A DNA stretch of 56,455 nucleotides from a virus, in the IMG/VR virus record IMGVR_UViG_3300030117_005233, positions 1-56,455 of that record, one strand, 5' to 3'. Under the pieces are notes generated by a model. The model did not search any database. It was not told where the DNA came from and saw only the letters and a list, made by a program, of their open reading frames with translations. Positions 24,575 to 32,146 of this stretch are shown one piece after another. Numbering within the stretch: position 1 is the stretch's first letter; each line of letters opens with the position of its first letter. The translations under genes were made by a program, and so were the position numbers.

Positions 24575-25196
24575 TCCTCGTTCTGTTGAAGTGGCAAAAC
24601 GATGTATTGAATCAGGTAAAAAGTTTGGTATTGAAGTAGAACATCATCCAGGATTTACACCTAAAGATAATCCTGAACAAATGATGATTGATAAAGGTAT
24701 AAACTACGATAGATTTAAAAATAATCAATATTCTAGATTCGAACCGTGCATGGCTGCATTTTTATCTCATCGTGAATGTTGGAAAAAAGCTATAGAGTTA
24801 GACGAACCCGTTTTAGTATTAGAACACGATGCAGTTTTTACTGCTCCGTTACCTAAAGTTGATATTGCATTTAAAGTTATATCTTTTGGTAAACCATCTT
24901 ACGGATCATACAGAGCTTCAACTAAAGAAGGATTTTTTGCAGTATTTTCTAAGCCTGGAGGCTATTTACCTGGCGCTCATGCTTATTTAGTAAGTCCAAG
25001 AGGAGCAAAAATTTTAGTTGAAAAATCTTACATGCTTGCAGAACCAACTGACATATATTTAAAGAAAGATAATTTTCCATGGCTAACAGAATATTATCCT
25101 TGGCCCGTAATGGCAGACGATTCTTTCTCTTGTATTCAATTAGATGAAGGTTGTAAGGCAAAACATAATTATAATAAAGGCATTGAAATAATATGA
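24543..25196 (+). CDS. GT25-family glycosyltransferase, copy 2
   Basis: 217 residues from a GTG that overlaps the epimerase gene by 32 bases; AAAGGAGAA is upstream. The same GT25 signature is present: CMAAFLSHRECWKKAIELDE, VLVLEHDAVF and GAHAYLVSPRGAKILVEK. It is clearly related to the gene at 23151. Confidence 0.78.
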   Translation: MKSYVITIMDNPRSVEVAKRCIESGKKFGIEVEHHPGFTPKDNPEQMMIDKGINYDRFKNNQYSRFEPCMAAFLSHRECWKKAIELDEPVLVLEHDAVFTAPLPKVDIAFKVISFGKPSYGSYRASTKEGFFAVFSKPGGYLPGAHAYLVSPRGAKILVEKSYMLAEPTDIYLKKDNFPWLTEYYPWPVMADDSFSCIQLDEGCKAKHNYNKGIEII

Positions 25197-25852
25197 ACAA
25201 AACATTTATAACCGGTGTAGATAAAAATTTACAAGACTTATTACCTTGGTGGATTAATAATATTCGTAAACACGATACTGAAACACACATTACAGTAGCT
25301 GACTTTGGTATGGACGAAAACTGGGCGGCATGGGCTAAAAAGAGTGTGAACTGTTTTTTAAGTTATCCTCCTCATAAACGTTGCGCATGGTTTTATAAGC
25401 CACATACTTTAATCAAAGCTCCATACGAATATAAATGTTGGATTGATATTGATTGCGAAGTATTGACTAATATAACAGAGATATTTGACTTTGTAGACGG
25501 AACTAATTTAGCATTAACTGATGATCCATGTAGAACAAGAGAACCTGGAGATCCTAATCCAAAATGGTTTGCTACTGGTGTAAATGTTGTAAAAGGTAAT
25601 CCTAAAATTTTAAAAATTTGGGATAGATGGACAAGACCGGGAGATGGTGTAAAAACATGTCACTTTCGTGGTGACCAAGAGTGTTTGCACAAACTTCTTT
25701 CCACAGGCACTTTACACGAAAGTGTAGTTGAGATGCCGATGGAGTATCAATGGTTAAGAATACAACTTGCAAGAGGAGAAGATAATCCTAATAAAAAAAT
25801 TATCCACTGGACAGGTCCAGCAGGAAAAGATCACATTAGATCAAAAATGTGA
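25193..25852 (+). CDS. GT8/GT-A-like glycosyltransferase
   Basis: 219 residues, ATGA overlap with the GT25 gene. KCWIDIDCEVLTNI carries a DxD site near residue 85; the C-terminus has KKIIHWTGPAGKDH, like the HxxGxxKPW end of GT8 enzymes. FATGVNVVKGN is the acceptor-side strand. It is the last gene of the glycan cluster. Confidence 0.68.
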   Translation: MNKTFITGVDKNLQDLLPWWINNIRKHDTETHITVADFGMDENWAAWAKKSVNCFLSYPPHKRCAWFYKPHTLIKAPYEYKCWIDIDCEVLTNITEIFDFVDGTNLALTDDPCRTREPGDPNPKWFATGVNVVKGNPKILKIWDRWTRPGDGVKTCHFRGDQECLHKLLSTGTLHESVVEMPMEYQWLRIQLARGEDNPNKKIIHWTGPAGKDHIRSKM

Positions 25853-25881
25853 TGTACAAATGCGTTAATTTGTGATAATAT
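25853..25881 (+). promoter_or_regulatory. promoter TGTACA-17-TAATAT for the exonuclease
   Basis: TGTACA (25853-25858), 17 bp, TAATAT (25876-25881); GATAAT two bases earlier is another -10 reading. Six bases then the ATG at 25888, so the mRNA should be leaderless. Confidence 0.65.
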
Positions 25882-25887
25882 ATACCT

Positions 25888-26430
25888 ATGAAAATTAAGA
25901 ACGCTATGATCGATGTAGAGACCTTAGCAGTAGACTGGAACGCAGTCGTACTCACTATAGGTGCCGTAAAGTTTAACCCATTCACAAATGATATTGACAG
26001 CAAGTTTCATGTTAAATTAGATGTCGATTCACAAATAGAAAAAGGTAGAGTCACGGACGAACGAACACTTGCCTGGTGGGGTCAACAAGAAGAAAGTGTA
26101 AAAGCAAAAGCATTTAGTCCTGAAGGTAGGATAGATGTTGGTGAAGCTTTAGATAAATTATCAGAATGGGCAAATGATACTCATCGTGTTTGGTGTCAAG
26201 GCCCATCATTTGATTTTCCTATCGTAGATAGTTTATACAGACAGTATGATAGACAAATCCCTTGGAAGTTCTGGAATCAACGAGATGCAAGAACAGTCAC
26301 AGGACTTTTAGCAGAAGACATAAAAGGAAAAATAAATTTTGATGCGCATGACGCGGCGGAAGATTGTGTAGCGCAAGCTAAATGTGTGCAATACGTATAT
26401 AATAAATTAGGAGTGTGTCATACAGTATGA
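25888..26430 (+). CDS. dexA: DexA-like 3'-5' exonuclease (DEDD family)
   Basis: 180 residues. NAMIDVETLAVDWNAVVLTI has the DxE of exonuclease motif I, WCQGPSFDFPIV the motif II Asp, and DAHDAAEDCVAQA the motif III HxAxxD. Order and spacing fit the RNase-T/DexA group of DEDDh exonucleases. T4 DexA (227) is longer. It should degrade single-stranded DNA or RNA ends. No Shine-Dalgarno precedes the ATG. Confidence 0.85.
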   Translation: MKIKNAMIDVETLAVDWNAVVLTIGAVKFNPFTNDIDSKFHVKLDVDSQIEKGRVTDERTLAWWGQQEESVKAKAFSPEGRIDVGEALDKLSEWANDTHRVWCQGPSFDFPIVDSLYRQYDRQIPWKFWNQRDARTVTGLLAEDIKGKINFDAHDAAEDCVAQAKCVQYVYNKLGVCHTV

Positions 26431-26855
26431 ATGAGTGGAACTTTAATATTAGTGAATTAGATCAAGAAGCATTAGACAAAAAAGCAAAAGAAGAAGCAGA
26501 TGGAGTATGGATGGACGGTAAAGGTCCACAAGTACACGGAAGAACATATGAAAAACTATTAGAAGACTGTAAAAGAGGTGACGCAGCAGAACACTATCTA
26601 ATAGAAAAACAAGGATTTACAAACGATGATCGGCCTTTTAAAGATGTGTTTGATCCTAGCGGCGCTTCAGTAGAAGTTAAAGTAACTACAAGTACGTGGA
26701 CCGCAGATAAATACACGATACCCGCTTGTAATGAAGCACGTAAATTAGCGTACAGAAATTTTTCAGATATTGTATATTTGTTTATTAATCCTAAAGGAAC
26801 AGAAGATTATTCTTTATACAAGATCCTAACTTGGGATGGACGCAAATTTATTTAA
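26427..26855 (+). CDS. putative PD-(D/E)xK nuclease-like protein
   Basis: 142 residues, ATGA overlap with the exonuclease. GDAAEHYLIEKQGFTN and then VFDPSGASVEVKVTTSTW give the E...D...ExK spacing of restriction-endonuclease-fold proteins. LAYRNFSDIVYLFIN would be the following strand. It might be a nicking or repair nuclease paired with the exonuclease. Active-site assignment is by eye. Confidence 0.5.
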   Translation: MNEWNFNISELDQEALDKKAKEEADGVWMDGKGPQVHGRTYEKLLEDCKRGDAAEHYLIEKQGFTNDDRPFKDVFDPSGASVEVKVTTSTWTADKYTIPACNEARKLAYRNFSDIVYLFINPKGTEDYSLYKILTWDGRKFI

Positions 26856-26863
26856 TTTTTTTA

Positions 26864-26892
26864 TTTACTTTTAACTTAAAATAAGGTAGTAT
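26864..26892 (+). promoter_or_regulatory. promoter TTTACT-17-TAGTAT
   Basis: TTTACT (26864-26869), 17 bp, TAGTAT (26887-26892), then seven bases to the ATG at 26900. The leader would be zero or one base. Confidence 0.7.
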
Positions 26893-26899
26893 ATATAAC

Positions 26900-27271
26900 A
26901 TGGTTGACGAAAAAAATACACAAAAAGAATCAATAAAAGTTCTGCAAGAATGTGCAGAGTTACAAATCAAAAAGTCTCAAGACTATAATAATCCAGACAG
27001 CCGAGTAAGACAAGAAATGTATTATACTCGTGGCGTTGCGACTCTACTAGATATTATGTGGGGTAAAATGCTTCGCATGTATTCTGTAGTAGAAGCTATG
27101 GAAAACGACATAGACTATAATCCTAACTTTGAGTCGCTAGAAGATTCAGCAAAAGATATGATTAACTATTCATCTTTTGTTGTCGCATATCTTCGTAATG
27201 GTATCGATGGCCAAGATGGTACAAAAGACTTCTTAGGTAGGAGAAAAAAGAATGAGACAACCGACGGTTGA
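26900..27271 (+). CDS. DUF1599-like (nucleotide modification associated) protein
   Basis: 123 residues. SQDYNNPDSRVRQEMYY and VATLLDIMWGKMLRMYSV with a late DSAKDMINYSSFVV fit the small helical DUF1599 group, which travels with phage nucleotide-modification genes. MazG-like helical folds are related. It starts the operon leading to bS21 and the nucleotide enzymes. Leaderless or nearly so. Confidence 0.6.
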   Translation: MVDEKNTQKESIKVLQECAELQIKKSQDYNNPDSRVRQEMYYTRGVATLLDIMWGKMLRMYSVVEAMENDIDYNPNFESLEDSAKDMINYSSFVVAYLRNGIDGQDGTKDFLGRRKKNETTDG

Positions 27272-27434
27272 GGTAAAACTAAAACGCGGAGAAAAAGTAG
27301 AGAGAGCTCTAAAAAGACTCAAGCGTAAACTCGATAAAGAAAACATTTTACAAGATTATCGAGATCGTCGTTATTATAAAAAACCCAGTGAAATTCGTAA
27401 AGACGAACGTAACGCAAGACGAAGGAGAAAATGA
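27252..27434 (+). CDS. rpsU: ribosomal protein bS21
   Basis: 60 residues, overlapping the previous gene by 20 bases. VEVKLKRGEKVERALKRLKR and KPSEIRKDERNARRRRK match the bS21 family from the RALRRFKRK block to the KPSxxRKxxxxxARRR end. bS21 lies on the 30S platform beside the anti-Shine-Dalgarno and is exchangeable, so a phage copy could steer initiation toward phage mRNAs. bS21 genes are known from large marine and freshwater phages. Confidence 0.9.
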   Translation: MRQPTVEVKLKRGEKVERALKRLKRKLDKENILQDYRDRRYYKKPSEIRKDERNARRRRK

Positions 27435-27586
27435 AAGCAGCAACATGTGAGGTAAGATCTAATCGTATTCGTAAAATACAGAATGGTGGGTATACAGATA
27501 TTTTTCAAAGAGAAGCAGAACAAGAACGTAAGCGTAAACAAAATCAAATATTTCAAAGCTTTAGATCTGGAGGTAGACGTTGGTAA
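27431..27586 (+). CDS. small basic protein downstream of bS21
   Basis: 51 residues, ATGA overlap with bS21, AAGGAGAAA upstream. It is Arg/Lys/Gln-rich with a possible helix (FQREAEQERKRKQNQIFQSF) and one Cys. The tight coupling to bS21 suggests an RNA- or ribosome-related role, but nothing more is visible. Confidence 0.55.
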   Translation: MKAATCEVRSNRIRKIQNGGYTDIFQREAEQERKRKQNQIFQSFRSGGRRW

Positions 27587-28299
27587 AAGTAGAAGATATT
27601 AGATGGCAACTTGCAAACAAACATAACGATCTCGATTATGTTACTGATAAATCAGGTTGTAAAATGCTTGAAGTTATTAACGCAGCATTTATTGCTGATA
27701 AAGATTATATATTTCGTGAACCTAATCAAGACTATATCGAACGTGAATTAGAATGGTATAAATCAAAGTCTTTAAATGTAGATGATATTCCAGGCGAAAC
27801 GCCAAAAATATGGAAAGATGTTTCTGATGAAAATGGAGTAATTAATTCTAACTATGGATATCTTATTTGGTCTGCAGATAATATTTGTCAATATGAAAAT
27901 GTTCGTATTGAACTAGGAGAAAATCCAGAATCAAGACGTGCTACAATGATTTATACAAGACCAACTATATGGTTAGATGCATTTAAAAATGGTATGTCAG
28001 ATTTTATTTGTACTAATAATGTTCAGTATTTTATTCGTGACAATAAACTTGTAACATCTGTGTATATGCGATCTAATGATGCAGTATTTGGTTACAACAA
28101 TGATTTAGCGTGGCAAAAACATGTGCGAGATAAACTTATTGATGATTTAGAAATAGACACATACAACAGATACGAACCTGGTCCTATATTCTGGAACGTC
28201 GGTTCATTCCATGTTTATGAACGTCATTTTCAACATGTTGAAAAATGGATGAAAGCAAACTTTTTAGAAGCAAGTAGACCGGAGTGGTTTGAACTATGA
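27580..28299 (+). CDS. thymidylate synthase-family enzyme (dUMP/dCMP hydroxymethylase-like)
   Basis: 239 residues from a TTG with GGAGG upstream. NPESRRATMIYTRP and DFICTNNVQYFIRDN, then VYMRSNDAVFGYNNDLAW, follow the thymidylate synthase core; the Cys in FICTNN is the probable nucleophile and the Asn in GYNNDLAW the base-selecting region. The enzyme is shorter than cellular ThyA. In phages this family often makes 5-hydroxymethyl-dUMP or -dCMP. With the modification-like genes downstream, hydroxymethylation rather than dTMP synthesis is the likelier role, but the sequence alone does not settle it. Confidence 0.75.
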   Translation: MVKVEDIRWQLANKHNDLDYVTDKSGCKMLEVINAAFIADKDYIFREPNQDYIERELEWYKSKSLNVDDIPGETPKIWKDVSDENGVINSNYGYLIWSADNICQYENVRIELGENPESRRATMIYTRPTIWLDAFKNGMSDFICTNNVQYFIRDNKLVTSVYMRSNDAVFGYNNDLAWQKHVRDKLIDDLEIDTYNRYEPGPIFWNVGSFHVYERHFQHVEKWMKANFLEASRPEWFEL

Positions 28300-28796
28300 T
28301 AAACAAATGGGATAAAAGATTTATTCAAATGGCCAAAGAAGTTGCTTCTTGGTCAAAAGATCCTTCACAGCAAGTAGGTTGTATTGCCGTAAAGCACAGG
28401 AGAATTATAGCTACAGGTTATAATGGGTTTCCTATCGGCATTGAAGATAAAAACCTAGAAGATAGGGAACACAAATATACATATATGGTTCACGCAGAAA
28501 AAAATATGGTGTATAATGCTTGTCGACATGGTGTATCTTTAGTTGATAGTGAAGTATATGTTTATGGATTACCTGTTTGTGGAGAATGCTGGAAAGGTCT
28601 TGTTCAAGTAGGTGTTAAAAAAGTTATAATGCCAGATGTAAATCATATAATAAATGAAAGATGGCATGAATCTTGTACTTGTGGATATTTAGGCATGAAA
28701 CAAGTTGGTATTGAAGTTGTTACATATAAAGGTAGAGATTTAGATGATAGTAATTGTGGGTCAGAACCCGTCGACTGCCAAACAGAAAAAGAATAG
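28296..28796 (+). CDS. cd: dCMP deaminase
   Basis: 166 residues, ATGA overlap with the synthase gene. Zinc and catalytic motifs are clear: VHAEKNMVYNA (HAE) and GLPVCGECWKGLV (PxCxxC). SKDPSQQVGCIAVKHRRIIA is the usual N-terminal block. It converts dCMP to dUMP, feeding the neighbouring synthase-family enzyme. Confidence 0.9.
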   Translation: MINKWDKRFIQMAKEVASWSKDPSQQVGCIAVKHRRIIATGYNGFPIGIEDKNLEDREHKYTYMVHAEKNMVYNACRHGVSLVDSEVYVYGLPVCGECWKGLVQVGVKKVIMPDVNHIINERWHESCTCGYLGMKQVGIEVVTYKGRDLDDSNCGSEPVDCQTEKE

Positions 28797-29085
28797 TACG
28801 TTTGATCGATTAGGTAAGTGGACAAAAGCCGTTGGTTTAGAATCATATGACTTTATGAATTGTAGTGACGATCCCGGCGATAAATACGAGATAGATTATG
28901 ATAGACTATCTACAACTAAAAAGTATAAAAAAGTTATCGCATTAGGTGGAGTTGCTTCGAAAGCACTTTCAAAAGTTGGTGTAGAACATTTTAAAATGCC
29001 ACATCCGTCACCGCGTAATAGACAACTAAACGATAAACAATTTGAGATTGATATGTTATTTAAAATGAAAGAATATTTATTATGA
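28744..29085 (+). CDS. uracil-DNA-glycosylase-fold protein
   Basis: 113 residues, starting 53 bases inside the dCMP deaminase gene. MIVIVGQNPSTAKQKKN resembles the first UDG motif (GxxPS) and HFKMPHPSPRNRQLND the HPSPxN motif; IALGGVASKAL is the central strand. It is about half the usual UDG size, so it could be a minimal glycosylase or a non-catalytic relative. The long overlap is unusual but the reading frame has both motifs. Confidence 0.65.
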   Translation: MIVIVGQNPSTAKQKKNSTFDRLGKWTKAVGLESYDFMNCSDDPGDKYEIDYDRLSTTKKYKKVIALGGVASKALSKVGVEHFKMPHPSPRNRQLNDKQFEIDMLFKMKEYLL

Positions 29086-30050
29086 TAGTTAACCCAGTTA
29101 CAAATATACCAGTAAATCCTAAATCACACATTCATGGTTATGCACAAAAATGGTCAGGACTTTTAGATGAAAAGATAAGTCACAAATGTAATAACTTAGA
29201 TGAAGAATTATTTGTTGAACATGGTGTAAACTTTAGTGGCGCACTAAATCTTTTTGGTGGTGCTAACGAAGATTTATACAATAGATTTGAAAATGCAATG
29301 AAGGTAAAAATAATTACCTCACTTGATATTGATATGCCGGACTATGGAGCTATGATTAAAAAACGTATCGGCGCTAAAACTACTTTTGAAGGTATCACTG
29401 AAGAATGGTGTGATAAAGTATCTGAGTGGTGCGAGAGTGCAGAAAGATATGGAATGGAAGATTATGCAATAGATAATCCTGAAGTAGGAATCACAGTTGG
29501 TGATTCTCATGCTCCTTCTTTTGCTGCAAAAGGTGATGCCATATTTGTGAACAATGCTAAGACACTTCATGGTGCCGTAGTTAAATCTACTTTAGACACA
29601 TTGATGAGAGGTGTAGATGCAAAGAACAGAAAGGTCACTTTTTGTTTCGGTTCTATTGATATACGACATCATTATCTAAGAGATAATAATATACAATACA
29701 TGGAAGATACAATTAAAAAATATATTAATCAAGCTTTTCAGATAACAGATGATCCGTATTTTGCAGCACCAGTTCCTGTTGAATACGAAGGTCGTAAGAT
29801 ACCTAAAACAGGATGGAGAAAGGGAACACCTTTCTATGGTAGCTTAGCAGAAAGAAGTGGTATAACAGAAGAGTTTATTAGAGTAGTAGACGATCACTCA
29901 GGCGGAAGACTAATACATCCTCCATGGGAATGGTATGAGATGTGTCCTGAAAAATATGCAAAAACTCATATGGAACTAAACTCCAGTTTTCACATTGCTC
30001 CACTTTATTATAGAAGTGAGAACTGGGGTCAGAACGATTTTATTGGATAA
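29082..30050 (+). CDS. SGNH-hydrolase-like protein of the modification cluster
   Basis: 322 residues, ATGA overlap. GITVGDSHAPSFAAKGDAIF near residue 144 resembles SGNH block I (GDSH), and VTFCFGSIDIRHHYLRDN resembles the FGxIDxRxH strand of SGNH-like families. The N-terminal 120 residues and the C-terminal 100, rich in Trp and Tyr, are not recognised. Placed between a UDG-fold and a PLP enzyme, it may transfer or trim a group on a modified base. This is an inference. Confidence 0.45.
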   Translation: MIVNPVTNIPVNPKSHIHGYAQKWSGLLDEKISHKCNNLDEELFVEHGVNFSGALNLFGGANEDLYNRFENAMKVKIITSLDIDMPDYGAMIKKRIGAKTTFEGITEEWCDKVSEWCESAERYGMEDYAIDNPEVGITVGDSHAPSFAAKGDAIFVNNAKTLHGAVVKSTLDTLMRGVDAKNRKVTFCFGSIDIRHHYLRDNNIQYMEDTIKKYINQAFQITDDPYFAAPVPVEYEGRKIPKTGWRKGTPFYGSLAERSGITEEFIRVVDDHSGGRLIHPPWEWYEMCPEKYAKTHMELNSSFHIAPLYYRSENWGQNDFIG

Positions 30051-30943
30051 TGGCTCATGATAATCACATAGTCGATGGAGTTAACTTAGATGTTGGTCCA
30101 CTATATTCTCTTGAAGATGCAAAGAAAGAATACTTAGAACTTGCATCTGATTGGGAAGATCCTTACGGTCCGCCTGTCGTAAAAGAACATAATGGTGTAA
30201 GAGTTGTAAGAGATGATTTACTTACAGGTTCTAAAGTTCGTGGCGGTGATTGTTTAATATCTTCATTACCAGAACATATTGATACGATTGTTTATGTTCA
30301 ACCAAGAACCGGATTAGCAGGTGTTTCTATATTAGATGTTGCAAAGCATCACGGCAAAAAAGTAAAACTATTCATGCCATCAAGTAAACAAATATCTTAT
30401 CATCAAGCTTGTTGTATTGAACGTGGTTGTGATTATGAGTTTCATCGTATTGCTGCAATGCCTAATTTAAATAGACTTGCAAAGTTATGGGCGATGGAAC
30501 ATGAAAACTCTTTCTTTGTTCCGTTAGGATTAAAACATCCAAGAGTTACAGCTGGTATTGTAAAGACAGCTTCATCTATTCCAGAACCTGATGAAGTTTA
30601 TTGTGCAACATCAACAGGTGTACTTACGCGCGCTTTACAAATAGCTTGGCCAAATGCTAAGTTTACTTCTGTTTGTGTATCTAGAAACATGAAAGCTGGT
30701 GAGTTAGGTAGAGCAGAACCAATATCAGAAGCATTAGCATTTACTTCAGCTGAGAAAGAAAGTAACTTACCACCTTTTCCAACAATAGATACTTATGATG
30801 GTAAAGCATGGAAGTATGTACCAAAGGAATCAGATAAAGATATTTTATTCTGGAACGTAGGCGCAGAACCTGTTTTAAAAGACGATACACTTTATACAAA
30901 GATAAACAGTTACAGAGATTGGGCAAAGAATGCAGACGACTAA
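30050..30943 (+). CDS. fold-type-II PLP enzyme-like (ACC deaminase/D-cysteine desulfhydrase type)
   Basis: 297 residues. RVVRDDLLTGSKVRGGDCL corresponds to the RDDL..GNKxRK block of ACC deaminase and D-cysteine desulfhydrase, with the Lys of GSKVR the likely PLP lysine. DTIVYVQPRTGLAGVSILDV and YCATSTGVLTRALQIAW take the places of the substrate and phosphate loops, but the latter lacks the usual GGT run. It may supply an amino group or amino acid for base modification. Confidence 0.6.
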   Translation: MAHDNHIVDGVNLDVGPLYSLEDAKKEYLELASDWEDPYGPPVVKEHNGVRVVRDDLLTGSKVRGGDCLISSLPEHIDTIVYVQPRTGLAGVSILDVAKHHGKKVKLFMPSSKQISYHQACCIERGCDYEFHRIAAMPNLNRLAKLWAMEHENSFFVPLGLKHPRVTAGIVKTASSIPEPDEVYCATSTGVLTRALQIAWPNAKFTSVCVSRNMKAGELGRAEPISEALAFTSAEKESNLPPFPTIDTYDGKAWKYVPKESDKDILFWNVGAEPVLKDDTLYTKINSYRDWAKNADD

Positions 30944-32120
30944 GTACTACGAAGAGTTTAAAAGATACTATGCATTAGCAGAAGATCAGCAAGGTAAAAC
31001 AAATCTAGGTTGGCAAGATTATGATGGATCGACCGAAGATGATTTGATGAATAACGTACAACTATATGATGTAGTTGAAAGAAAGCTTGCTGGTTTCTCA
31101 CAGATTATGAATGATGCATTCTATGGAAAATCAAAAGAACATCCTTACTACGATAAGATTCAGGCTGGTCATAGTACTAAACAACGTACATACATGCTTG
31201 ATAAGTGGGAAGGTAGACAAAGTGTTTATGGATTAAGAGAATGGTTATATGTTTTTCTAATTCATCGTGTTACTGGTTCTGCAATCAATTACGGCACAAT
31301 ACCTTCTGGTTATCACAACACAATTTTATTTGATCTATATCAATGTGATACCGTAAAAGAAATGACGCAGCTTGTACCACATTATCGTAAAACATTTTAT
31401 ACTTCTATTGGTTATCAGTTTCCAAGATTTCCTAAACCACCTACAGGATTTCATAGAAACAATTACAATGCTGATCTTGTAGAATATAAAAGAGGAGGAG
31501 ATTATTATCTGGCGGAGTTTGCACCAAGACTTGTAGATGATATGGCCACATGGTTAGAGTCAGGAAAGAAACGTGACTTTAGAGAAATGGGTAACTGGAT
31601 GTTTGACTGGAACACGAAGAATGGTTTAGTTAAATATAAGTTTCAATACGCGGCATATCTTGCAGACATTGCAGATTGGTTACCACAATTTGTAAATAGA
31701 GAATCACTTTTTTACTATGGAACAAACGCAGTTGAATGTATATCATATATGACCGAAGGTAAAAAGAAAGACGAGAAGACATTAGATAATGTTATGAAAA
31801 TGATATACGAAGATCTTGGTTCTTTACCTTATAATGCAGAGGACGTTTGTTGCGACTTTATCAGATGGGTAGAAAATTATATTAGACCCGGCGCGCACTA
31901 TAATAATCTTGATCGTGATAAAATATGGTCATCATCAAAGATACTCGATCATCCGTGCGGTAGACAAAAAGCAATGTTAGACTTAGGATTAGTAGAGTCG
32001 TTTAATACACTTAACTATCATCCGTCTGACTTAAAAGTTATTGAGTCTAATAATCTAACCGTTGATAAATATAAAAATATGGTAAATAATGTTTTACTTG
32101 TTGAACAAAATATGGTATAA
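30930..32120 (+). CDS. putative alpha-glutamyl/putrescinyl thymine pyrophosphorylase-like protein
   Basis: 396 residues, overlapping the PLP gene by 14 bases. EWLYVFLIHRVTGSAINYG and IPSGYHNTILFDLYQC resemble the helical core of the HhH-glycosylase-like aGPT-PPlase families that join amine or amino-acid groups to pyrophosphorylated hydroxymethyl-uracil. VCCDFIRWVENYIRPGAHYNN is another conserved-looking block. I base the call on this resemblance and on the synthase, deaminase and PLP neighbours; it is not certain. Confidence 0.45.
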   Translation: MQTTKYYEEFKRYYALAEDQQGKTNLGWQDYDGSTEDDLMNNVQLYDVVERKLAGFSQIMNDAFYGKSKEHPYYDKIQAGHSTKQRTYMLDKWEGRQSVYGLREWLYVFLIHRVTGSAINYGTIPSGYHNTILFDLYQCDTVKEMTQLVPHYRKTFYTSIGYQFPRFPKPPTGFHRNNYNADLVEYKRGGDYYLAEFAPRLVDDMATWLESGKKRDFREMGNWMFDWNTKNGLVKYKFQYAAYLADIADWLPQFVNRESLFYYGTNAVECISYMTEGKKKDEKTLDNVMKMIYEDLGSLPYNAEDVCCDFIRWVENYIRPGAHYNNLDRDKIWSSSKILDHPCGRQKAMLDLGLVESFNTLNYHPSDLKVIESNNLTVDKYKNMVNNVLLVEQNMV

Positions 32121-32121
32121 T
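32093..32121 (+). promoter_or_regulatory. promoter TTTACT-17-TATAAT for uvsX
   Basis: TTTACT (32093-32098), 17 bp, TATAAT (32116-32121); it spans the end of the previous gene. AAAAGGA follows before the ATG at 32147. Confidence 0.8.
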
Positions 32122-32146
32122 ATACAAGTAATTAAAAAGGATAGTT

